Source: CAZEFK01 sp964511405
Lineage (GTDB): Bacteria; Pseudomonadota; Alphaproteobacteria; Elsterales; Elsteraceae
Assembly: GCA_964511405.1 (NCBI GenBank)
Contig: CAZEFK010000022.1
Span: 1-46,729, forward strand
DNA: 46,729 bases
Direction: 5' to 3'
Under the pieces are notes generated by a model. The model did not search any database and had not been told where the DNA came from. It saw nothing but the letters and a program-made list of their open reading frames with translations. Shown here piece by piece: positions 16,864 through 23,277 of the stretch. Each line of letters begins with the position of its first letter. Within the stretch, counting starts at the first letter, position 1. Made by a program: the position numbers and the translations under genes.

Positions 16864-16890
16864 TTGCAGTGCCGCGTCATTATACTGCAA
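16864..16890 (-). promoter_or_regulatory. Operator-like inverted repeat overlapping a TATAAT box
   Basis: TTGCAGT and ACTGCAA form a perfect 7-bp inverted repeat with 13 bases between. On the minus strand a perfect TATAAT (16879-16884) lies inside it. No good -35 box is seen 16-18 bases upstream, which suits an activator or repressor site. The 283-base gap from 16729 to 17011 is the most AT-rich stretch of the neighbourhood and holds no other gene. The downstream minus-strand gene is the 122-residue unknown protein; on the plus strand the hydroxyacid dehydrogenase starts at 17012. Confidence 0.4.
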
Positions 16891-17011
16891 CGCAACTTAA
16901 GTAACCGCATGGTTAGTGTGCGCTGCGGAATCAGCCCGCGGGTCTTGTTTCCCCGGGTCGGGCGGGCCAGGATCGGCGGCGACGCTGACCTGGCAGGACC
17001 CGCCCCCACCG

Positions 17012-18454
17012 ATGGACACCGTGACCGCAGCCCTGGCCGAACCCTACCGCCGTCTCCTGGAGCGGCTCGGTCCGCAGGGCGTCATCGCCGCGCCGCAGGA
17101 CATCGAGCCGTATCTCGCCGACTGGCGCGGCCTGTTCCGCGGTGCCGCGGGGCTGGTGGTGCGCCCGGCCAGCACGGCCGAGGTCGCCGACGTCGTGCGG
17201 ATCGCCCGCGAGACCGGGGCCAAGCTGGTGCCCCAGGGCGGCAACACCGGGCTGGTCGGCGGCAGCATCTCGCCGCCCGACAGCATCATCGTCAGCTTGT
17301 CGCGGATGAACCGGATCCGCGACGTCGATGCCGCCAGCTACACGATCACGGTCGAGGCCGGCTGCGTGCTGGCCCAGGTGCAAGCGGCGGCGGCCGCGGC
17401 CGACCGGCTGTTCCCGCTGAGCCTGGCCGCCGAAGGCAGTTGCCAGATCGGCGGCAATCTCGCCACCAATGCCGGCGGCACGGCGGTGCTGCGCTACGGC
17501 AACGCCCGCGACCTGGTCCTGGGGCTGGAAGTGGTGACCGCCGACGGCCGGGTGTGGGACGGCCTGAAGCGCCTGCGCAAGAACAACACCGGCTACGACC
17601 TGCGCCAGCTGTTCGTGGGCTCGGAAGGCACGCTCGGCATCATCACGGCCGCCGTGCTCAAGCTGTTCCCCGCGCCGCGCGAGCGCGCCACGGCTTTCGT
17701 GGCCTTGCCCGATGCCGAGGCCGCGATCGCGCTGCTCGCCCGCGCGCGCGGCGAGACCGGCGACATGGTGACCGGGTTCGAGCTGATGAACCGGCTGTCG
17801 GTGGCGATGGCGGTCAAGCATGGCGGCGCCGTCCATCCCCTGCCCGCCGCCGAGGCGCCGGAATTCCTGCTGATCGAGCTGACCAGCCCGCGCGCCGGCA
17901 CCGGCCTGGGACCGGCGCTGGAGGACTGCCTGGCCGCTGCTGCCGAGGACGGCCTGGTGCTCGACGCGGTCATCGCGCAAAGCGAGACCCAGGCCAATGC
18001 CTTCTGGAAAGTGCGCGAGGAGATCTCCGACGCCCAGGGCCCCGAGGGCGGCAGCATCAAGCATGACGTTTCGGTTCCGATCGGCCGCGTCGCCGACTTC
18101 ATCGCCCGCGCCAGCGCCGCCTGCGCCGCGGCCATCCCGGGCATCCGCGTGGTGGCGTTCGGCCATGTCGGCGACGGCAACGTCCACTTCAACCTGAGCC
18201 AGCCGGTCGACATGGACCGCGCCGCCTACATGGCGCGGCGGCCGGAGATCAACCGCGTGGTCCACGACATCGTGGCCGATCTCGACGGCAGCTTCAGCGC
18301 CGAGCATGGCGTCGGCCAGCTCAAGCTGGAGGACATGGCGCGCTACAAGCAGACGGTCGAGCTGGACCTGCTGGCCGCGGTCAAGCGGGCGCTCGACCCG
18401 ACCGGCCTGTTCAACCCGGGCAAGGTCGTCGGCGGGCCGGCCGCGCCCGAATGA
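17012..18454 (+). CDS. FAD-linked D-2-hydroxyacid dehydrogenase (GlcD / D-2-hydroxyglutarate dehydrogenase family)
   Basis: 480 residues. A VAO-type FAD-binding domain has the pyrophosphate loop PQGGNTGLVGGS at 74-85 and the block GSCQIGGNLATNAGG. The FAD-oxidase C-terminal domain carries the metal ligands His385 and His392 in GHVGDGNVHFN and Glu431-His432 in EHGVGQLK. This layout and length fit D-lactate, glycolate or D-2-hydroxyglutarate dehydrogenase; electrons go to ETF or quinone. The ATG at 17012 is chosen because the conserved N-terminus starts there; the ribosome site is weak (AGGA is too far). It is probably an operon with the acyl-CoA dehydrogenase gene that starts 10 bases after its stop. 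Confidence 0.9.
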   Translation: MDTVTAALAEPYRRLLERLGPQGVIAAPQDIEPYLADWRGLFRGAAGLVVRPASTAEVADVVRIARETGAKLVPQGGNTGLVGGSISPPDSIIVSLSRMNRIRDVDAASYTITVEAGCVLAQVQAAAAAADRLFPLSLAAEGSCQIGGNLATNAGGTAVLRYGNARDLVLGLEVVTADGRVWDGLKRLRKNNTGYDLRQLFVGSEGTLGIITAAVLKLFPAPRERATAFVALPDAEAAIALLARARGETGDMVTGFELMNRLSVAMAVKHGGAVHPLPAAEAPEFLLIELTSPRAGTGLGPALEDCLAAAAEDGLVLDAVIAQSETQANAFWKVREEISDAQGPEGGSIKHDVSVPIGRVADFIARASAACAAAIPGIRVVAFGHVGDGNVHFNLSQPVDMDRAAYMARRPEINRVVHDIVADLDGSFSAEHGVGQLKLEDMARYKQTVELDLLAAVKRALDPTGLFNPGKVVGGPAAPE

Positions 18455-18473
18455 CCGGCCCCGAATGACCGAC
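18446..18473 (+). repeat. 14-bp imperfect tandem duplication at a gene junction
   Basis: CCCGAATGACCGGC (18446-18459) is followed directly by CCCGAATGACCGAC (18460-18473), 13 of 14 bases identical. The first copy supplies the TGA of the hydroxyacid dehydrogenase gene and the second the ATG of the acyl-CoA dehydrogenase gene. It reads like a recent slippage event that split an older ATGA overlap. Confidence 0.85.
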
Positions 18474-20165
18474 TACGCGCCACCGCTCGACGAGATCGGC
18501 TTCCTGCTGGCCGAGGTCGTCGGGCTGCCGGCGATCCTGGAGCGTGACGGCCAGGGCGTGACCATGGACGATGTGCGTGCCGCGCTGGCCGAGGCCGGGC
18601 GATTCGCGACCGACGTGCTGGCGCCGCTCGACCGCGTCGGCGACCGGCACGGGGCCCGGCTGGAGAACGGCGTGGTGTGGACCGCCCCGGGCTGGACCGA
18701 GGCCTATCGCCAGTTCGCCGCCGGCGGCTGGCCGGGCATCGCCGCAGCCCCCGCGTTCGGTGGCCAGGGCCTACCCCAGCTGGTCGCCGCCGTGGTCAAC
18801 GAGCTCTGGCACAGCGCCAACATGGCGTTCGGGCTGGGGCCGACCCTCAGCATCGCCGGCATCGAGCTGCTGGAGCACTACGGCACGCCCGAGCAGCAGG
18901 CGCGCTATCTGCGGCCACTGGTCGAGGGCCGCTGGACCGGCTCGATGGTGCTGACCGAGCCGCAGGCCGGCACCGATCTCGGCGCCCTGGCCGCGCGCGC
19001 CGTGCCCGCCGAGGACGGCCATTACCGGCTGACCGGCCAGAAGATCTTCATCACCTATGGCGACCACGACCTGACGCCGAACATCATCCATTTGGTGCTG
19101 GCCCGTCTGCCCGACGCGCCGCCCGGCAGCAAGGGGATCTCGCTGTTCCTGGTGCCCAAGCGCCGGGTCAAGGCCGACGGCAGCGTGGGCGTGGCCAATG
19201 ACGTGCGGGTGGTCAGCCTGGAGCACAAGCTGGGCATCCATGCCAGCCCCACCGCCGTCCTGGCCTTCGGCGACGGCGGCGGCGCCTATGCCGAGCTGGT
19301 CGGCGAGCCGCACCGCGGCCTGGAATACATGTTCCTGATGATGAACCGGGCCCGGCTGGCGGTCGGCCAGCAGGGCGTGGCGGTCGCCGAGCGCGCCTGG
19401 CAGCAGGCCTTGGCCTATGCCCGGACCCGTGTTCAAGGCCGCCCGATCGGCGGGGCCGCGGGCATGCCGATCATCGGCCATCCCGACGTGCACCGGATGC
19501 TGGCCTTGTCCAAGGCCCGGATCCAGGCGATGCGGGCGCTCAGCTACGAGGCGGCAGCGGCGGTCGACCGCGCGCGCCAAGGGCTGCCCGGCGCGCAGGC
19601 GCGCGCCGACCTGCTGACCCCGGTGGTCAAGGCCTGGTGCACGGATGCCGGGCTCGACGTGGTATCGACGGCCCTGCAGGTCCATGGCGGCATGGGTTTC
19701 ATCGAGGAGACCGGGATTGCCCAACGCTACCGCGACCTGCGGATTGCGCTGATCTACGAGGGCACCAACGGTGTCCAGGCGGGCGACCTGGTCGGGCGCA
19801 AGCTGCTGCGCGACGGCGGCCAGGCGTTCACCGCCCTGGCTGCGGATATCCGCCGCGGGCCGGCCAGCCGCCAGGTCTGCGCCGCCCTGGACCAGCTCGA
19901 GCGGGCCGCCCGTTGGCTGCTCGAGCAGGGTTCGCGGGATCCGCGCCGGGCCGCGGCCGGCCCAACCCCGTTCCTGACGGCCATGGGCACGGTGCTTGGC
20001 GGCTGGATGCTGGATCGGATGGCGGCGGCGGCCGGTGCCGGCTCGCCGATGGCGGGCGCCGCCCGGCTCTATGCCGGCCAGCAGCTGCCGCACGCCGCCG
20101 CGCTGGCCGAGGCCGCGATGCAGGCGGCCGACGACCTGGACGCCGTGCCGGCGGACTGGCTGTAA
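18465..20165 (+). CDS. Acyl-CoA dehydrogenase, 3-methylmercaptopropionyl-CoA dehydrogenase (DmdC)-like
   Basis: 566 residues, the longer size class typical of DmdC-like enzymes (ordinary acyl-CoA dehydrogenases have about 390). MVLTEPQAGTDLG and the GQKIFITYGDHDLTPNI block are hallmarks. The likely catalytic Glu432 lies in IYEGTNGVQ, followed by a C-terminal helical extension of about 130 residues. It should use FAD and pass electrons to ETF. DmdC proper acts on methylmercaptopropionyl-CoA, but most homologues are general acyl-CoA dehydrogenases, so the substrate is open. The start at 18465 lies in the second copy of a tandem duplication; an earlier ATG at 18451 is out of frame. The stop directly abuts that of the convergent cyclase gene. 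Confidence 0.9.
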   Translation: MTDYAPPLDEIGFLLAEVVGLPAILERDGQGVTMDDVRAALAEAGRFATDVLAPLDRVGDRHGARLENGVVWTAPGWTEAYRQFAAGGWPGIAAAPAFGGQGLPQLVAAVVNELWHSANMAFGLGPTLSIAGIELLEHYGTPEQQARYLRPLVEGRWTGSMVLTEPQAGTDLGALAARAVPAEDGHYRLTGQKIFITYGDHDLTPNIIHLVLARLPDAPPGSKGISLFLVPKRRVKADGSVGVANDVRVVSLEHKLGIHASPTAVLAFGDGGGAYAELVGEPHRGLEYMFLMMNRARLAVGQQGVAVAERAWQQALAYARTRVQGRPIGGAAGMPIIGHPDVHRMLALSKARIQAMRALSYEAAAAVDRARQGLPGAQARADLLTPVVKAWCTDAGLDVVSTALQVHGGMGFIEETGIAQRYRDLRIALIYEGTNGVQAGDLVGRKLLRDGGQAFTALAADIRRGPASRQVCAALDQLERAARWLLEQGSRDPRRAAAGPTPFLTAMGTVLGGWMLDRMAAAAGAGSPMAGAARLYAGQQLPHAAALAEAAMQAADDLDAVPADWL

Positions 20166-21941
20166 TCAGCCCGCCGCCGCCGGCTGCCCCGGAGCGGGCG
20201 CCGCGGGCGCCGGCGGCGGCGCCTCGGCCGCCCCCCACAGCGCCGGGCGGCAGACCTGCGCCTCGGTGAAGCCCTTGAGGTTGACCGCGCGCGGCTCGCC
20301 GAAATTGAAGGCGCGGCCCATCGACAGCTCCGCCACCAGGCCCGAGACCAGCACCTCGGCGGTGTTGGCCGCGGCGCACAGGCGCGCCGACAGCTGGACC
20401 ACGGTGCCGAAATAATCCGCCCCTTCGCGGATCGGCCGCCCGGCCGACACGCCGATGCGGATCTGCAGCTTCTCGCCCAGGGTGACCCGGTTGTAGCCGT
20501 CGATCTCGCGCAGGATCTCGACGGCCGCGGCGACGCTGTCGGGCACCTTCGGGAAGGCCGCCATGATGCCGTCGCCGGTGTGCTTGACGATATGGCCGCG
20601 CCAACGCTTGAGCGCCGCGCCGACGATCAGGTTGTGCGCCTGGACCAGCGTCATGGCGCCTTCGTCGCCCAGCCGCTGCGTGGTCTGCACCGACGACACC
20701 ATGTCGGTGAACATGATCGCGACGACGTCGGCCTGGACGTCGGTCTCGGCCTCGTTCCAGGCGCCGAGCGCCACATGCAGCGCGGGGTCGATCGGCTTCT
20801 TGGCCAGGAATGCCTGCATCGCCGCGCGTCCGGCGGTGATCAGCCCCTGGTAGTGGGGCGGCTTGCGGTATTCGGCGGCCTGATTGATGAACTGCTGCGC
20901 CCGGCCGGGGTCCGAGCCCAGGGGCCCGAGCGTGGGCACCAGGATCTCGCCCAGCACGGATGGCGGCGACTTGGTCGCCGCGACGATCAGGTCGGCCGCT
21001 CCCAGCATGTAGAGATGGGCGCCGAAGCGGTTGCGCTGGTCCAGCCGGCCCTGGACCAGGAGCTGGGTCATGCCCTCCTGCGACAAGCATTGGGCCAGGA
21101 AGCGCAGCAGCGCCGTGCTCAGCTCGTCGGTGGCTGATTTGGCCGCCGACGGCGCCGCCTCTGCCGCCGCCGGCTCAGCGGCCGGCGGGTCGCCGTCCGC
21201 GGCCGCCGTCTCGGGCGGAGCCGCGGCCGGCCCCGCTGCCGAATTCGCCCCGGCCGCCGGCGGATCGGGCGGCAGCGCGATCGGATCGCCGAGCTCGGGC
21301 ATCGGCGGCTCGCCGGGCGCCGCCGACCGGCGCGCGCCGCGCGTGACCAGGAAGGCGAGCGCCAGGGAGCCGGCGAACACCAGCGCCAGCACCGGCAACA
21401 GGATGGTCTGGCCCAGGCCCGACTCCATGATGTCGGTCGCCCCGAGCACAATCCAGGCGCCACCCCCGACCACGGCGGTCGCGAGCAGCGGCACGCTCAG
21501 CAGCACGACGACCCGCCCGCCCGGGCTGGCCGGCGGCGGCCCGCCCGGCGCCTCGGGCGACTCCGGCAGCGGGGCCGGCTCGGCCGCGGCCGGTGGCGGA
21601 GACGGATTGGCCGGCTTGGGCGGCGCGGCCGGTTTGGGCGGTGCCGCGGCCGGGATCCGCGGCGGTGCCGCACGCCGAACCGGCGGCGGTGGCGGCGGCG
21701 GGCGAGCGGCGGCGCCCTTGGGTTCGGCCACGCCCGGCTTCGAATAGCGCCAGATCGTGCGCTGCTTGAACACCTGCTCGGCTTCGTCAAAGCTCTCGCG
21801 CACGACCTTCACGCCGTCCGCCGAGGCCGACGCCCGCTTGCCTTCGGCAAGGGCCGTTTCCTTCTCGGCATGCCCGAATTTCTCGACGAGATTCCACTTC
21901 CCGCCGGAAAGAACGTGCAGCTCGAAAACGTCGTGCGCCAT
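20166..21941 (-). CDS. Membrane-anchored class III adenylate/guanylate cyclase with an uncharacterised N-terminal domain
   Basis: 591 residues. Residues 1-67 form a compact domain (WNLVEKFGHAEKETALAEGK, then VKVVRESFDEAEQVF) of unknown role. A Pro/Ala-rich linker (68-140) leads to two membrane helices (143-167, 178-200), a second Ala/Pro linker (about 205-275), a helical stretch and the cyclase domain from about 400. The metal-binding aspartates are present: Asp413 in MFTDMVSS and Asp457 in HTGDGIMAAF. The transition-state Asn position is Gln516 (VVQLSARL) while Arg520 is kept, a pattern seen in one bacterial subgroup. The product is probably cAMP, not certain. The frame runs over very low-complexity DNA, but both ends are informative. 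Confidence 0.9.
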   Translation of the reverse strand: MAHDVFELHVLSGGKWNLVEKFGHAEKETALAEGKRASASADGVKVVRESFDEAEQVFKQRTIWRYSKPGVAEPKGAAARPPPPPPPVRRAAPPRIPAAAPPKPAAPPKPANPSPPPAAAEPAPLPESPEAPGGPPPASPGGRVVVLLSVPLLATAVVGGGAWIVLGATDIMESGLGQTILLPVLALVFAGSLALAFLVTRGARRSAAPGEPPMPELGDPIALPPDPPAAGANSAAGPAAAPPETAAADGDPPAAEPAAAEAAPSAAKSATDELSTALLRFLAQCLSQEGMTQLLVQGRLDQRNRFGAHLYMLGAADLIVAATKSPPSVLGEILVPTLGPLGSDPGRAQQFINQAAEYRKPPHYQGLITAGRAAMQAFLAKKPIDPALHVALGAWNEAETDVQADVVAIMFTDMVSSVQTTQRLGDEGAMTLVQAHNLIVGAALKRWRGHIVKHTGDGIMAAFPKVPDSVAAAVEILREIDGYNRVTLGEKLQIRIGVSAGRPIREGADYFGTVVQLSARLCAAANTAEVLVSGLVAELSMGRAFNFGEPRAVNLKGFTEAQVCRPALWGAAEAPPPAPAAPAPGQPAAAG

Positions 21942-22059
21942 CGACCCGGCGTTCGCAGGTGAGTCAGTCAGCTGCAGTCATAGTGCAAAATGGTGTAAAA
22001 AGTAAGAAAAACCCGTGGGATTGTCGAGATCTCGGTTGACCATCGTCAAGTTGCCCGCC

Positions 22060-22087
22060 GAGGCGGCCACGGCCGCGCGGCCGCCTC
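22060..22087 (-). other. GC-rich hairpin downstream of hsp20
   Basis: GAGGCGGCC (22060-22068) and GGCCGCCTC (22079-22087) make a perfect 9-bp stem around a 10-base loop, 32 bases past the hsp20 stop. No T-run follows on either strand, so it might stabilise the 3' end or help Rho-dependent termination rather than terminate intrinsically. The rest of the gap to 21941 is AT-richer and probably holds the cyclase promoter. Confidence 0.45.
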
Positions 22088-22118
22088 TCCCGCCCGGGCT
22101 ACGAGGTCCCGGACGCGG

Positions 22119-22538
22119 TTACGCCGCGATCGGGATGCTGCGCGGCTTCAGCGCCTCGGGCACTTCGCGTACGAGGTCGACATGCAGCATCCCGTCGACC
22201 AGGTGCGCCCCGCGCACCACCACGCCGTCGGCCAGCTCGAAACGCCGCTCGAACGAGCGTGTCGCGATGCCGCGATACAAGTACTGGATTGGCGCGTCGT
22301 CGCGCTTCGTCTTACCCGACACGGTCAGGCGATTGGCTTGACTGACGATGGACAGGTCGTCCATGCCGAACCCGGCGACTGCCATGGAAATCCGATAGCT
22401 GTCGGCGCCGGTCTTCTCGATGTTGTACGGAGGGTAGCCGCCGGACTGGTCGGCGCGCGCCTGGCCATCGAGCAGGCGGAACGCGCGCTCGAAGCCGATG
22501 CCGGTGCGGAACAGGGGCGAACGATCAAAGCTGGACAT
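22119..22538 (-). CDS. Small heat shock protein, Hsp20/IbpA family
   Basis: 139 residues, IbpA-sized. A short N-terminal arm (MSSFDRSPLFRTGIGFERAF) matches alphaproteobacterial class A Hsp20 proteins; the alpha-crystallin domain follows (YNIEKTGADSYRISMAVAGF to FELADGVVVRGAHLVDGML) and a C-terminal RSIPI motif fits the I-x-I anchor. It acts as an ATP-independent holdase in the cytoplasm. AGGA lies nine bases before the ATG inside a leader that resembles a ROSE thermometer, and a sigma-32-like promoter precedes it, so heat control at both transcription and translation is expected. Confidence 0.93.
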   Translation of the reverse strand: MSSFDRSPLFRTGIGFERAFRLLDGQARADQSGGYPPYNIEKTGADSYRISMAVAGFGMDDLSIVSQANRLTVSGKTKRDDAPIQYLYRGIATRSFERRFELADGVVVRGAHLVDGMLHVDLVREVPEALKPRSIPIAA

Positions 22539-22626
22539 GGTTTCACATCCTCGGGCATGAGCAATGGACCAGCGGGGACCGCCTCGGCGCGTCCCGCGGC
22601 ACCGGCCCCTTTGGGCGTCCGGCGCT
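22539..22626 (-). promoter_or_regulatory. ROSE-like RNA thermometer in the hsp20 leader
   Basis: The leader of about 88 bases ends in ATTGCTC-AUGCCC-GAGGAT (22565-22547). UUGCUC can pair with GAGGA, burying the Shine-Dalgarno AGGA with one G opposite G, exactly the U(U/C)GCU/AGGA arrangement that defines the last hairpin of ROSE elements. Just upstream GCGGGAC and GTCCCCGC can form another stem. ROSE elements sit before hsp20 genes in alphaproteobacteria. The pairing is by eye; no folding was computed. Confidence 0.65.
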
Positions 22627-22633
22627 CCGCACT

Positions 22634-22661
22634 ACATGGTTGCCCCCGGTGCCGGTTCAAG
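22634..22661 (-). promoter_or_regulatory. Sigma-32 (RpoH)-type promoter of hsp20
   Basis: On the minus strand CTTGAAC (22661-22655) is followed after 13 bases by AACCATGT (22641-22634), close to the heat shock consensus CTTGAAA-N11-16-CCCCATNT. Transcription would start near 22626. The element lies just before the yajQ start, which runs the other way. Confidence 0.6.
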
Positions 22662-22702
22662 GCAGCGTGGCGGCCGTTCCCCTCAGCGAGGGTATCTCCG
22701 CC

Positions 22703-23188
22703 GTGCCCAGCTTCGACATCGTCTCCAAGACCGACCTAGCCGAGGTCGACAACGCCATCGCCGGCGTCCAGCGCGAAATCGCCACCCGCTTCGATTTCAA
22801 GGGCACGAGCTGTACAGTCGAGCGCGACGAGCTGGCGATCACGATCAATGCCGACGACGACCTGCGGCTGAAGCAGATCCACGAGCTGGTCCGGGTCTAT
22901 TTCACCCGGCGCAAGGTCGATGCGGGCGCGCTGGAGTTCGGCACCGCCCAGAAGGCCGCGGGCGACCGGCTGCGCCAAGTGATCACGATCCGCCAGGGCA
23001 TCGGCGCCGACCTCGCGCGTGAGCTGGTCAAGGCGCTCAAGACCTCCAAGCTGAAGGTCCAGGCGGCGATCCAGGGCGACGAGCTCCGGGTCACCGGCAA
23101 GAAGCGCGACGACCTGCAGGCCGCGATCGCCCATATCCGCGGCCTGGCCATCGAGCAGCCCCTGCAATATGTGAACTTCCGCGACTGA
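22703..23188 (+). CDS. yajQ: YajQ family nucleotide-binding protein
   Basis: 161 residues from a GTG start, matching the usual length (about 161-163). The sequence opens MPSFDIVSKTDLAEVDNAI and keeps the family blocks FDFKGT and IQGDELRVTGKKRDDLQ, and ends in LQYVNFRD. YajQ proteins are cytoplasmic, have two ferredoxin-like lobes and bind nucleotides; one homologue is a cyclic-di-GMP effector. That fits the GGDEF-EAL protein further along but no link is shown. The GTG is chosen because the conserved N-terminus begins there and GAGGG lies about ten bases upstream. It is divergent from hsp20 and its promoter must overlap that of hsp20. Confidence 0.93.
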   Translation: MPSFDIVSKTDLAEVDNAIAGVQREIATRFDFKGTSCTVERDELAITINADDDLRLKQIHELVRVYFTRRKVDAGALEFGTAQKAAGDRLRQVITIRQGIGADLARELVKALKTSKLKVQAAIQGDELRVTGKKRDDLQAAIAHIRGLAIEQPLQYVNFRD

Positions 23189-23196
23189 GCCGGCGC

Positions 23197-23277
23197 TAGC
23201 CCGGATTTCTCACACCCTCCCAGCGCAACCCGAAGGGACGCCGCTTTTTGGCGACAGGGTGTGAGAAATCCGGGCTA
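23197..23277. repeat. Long palindromic element A between convergent genes
   Basis: Two perfect 22-base arms (23197-23218 and 23256-23277) flank 37 bases that contain a minor hairpin (CGCC-N7-GGCG). The right arm reads AGGGTGTGAGAAATCC and ends in GGGCTA; its last three bases, CTA, are the stop codon (TAG) of the minus-strand sensor kinase gene. No T-run follows, so it is not a classic terminator. It resembles a REP-type or mRNA-end-stabilising element and shares AGGGTGTGA with element B at 28780-28819. Confidence 0.85.

Noticed and set aside
18451..18453. Earlier ATG for the acyl-CoA dehydrogenase
   Set aside because: It is out of frame with the conserved protein; the ATG at 18465 is in frame.
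20160..22000. Simple-repeat or CRISPR-like array in the GC-rich cyclase linker
   Set aside because: The repeats are irregular Pro/Ala codons with no conserved spacer-repeat unit; they encode the protein linker.
22060..22087. Intrinsic terminator for hsp20
   Set aside because: The hairpin is perfect but no T-run follows, so it is listed only as a hairpin.
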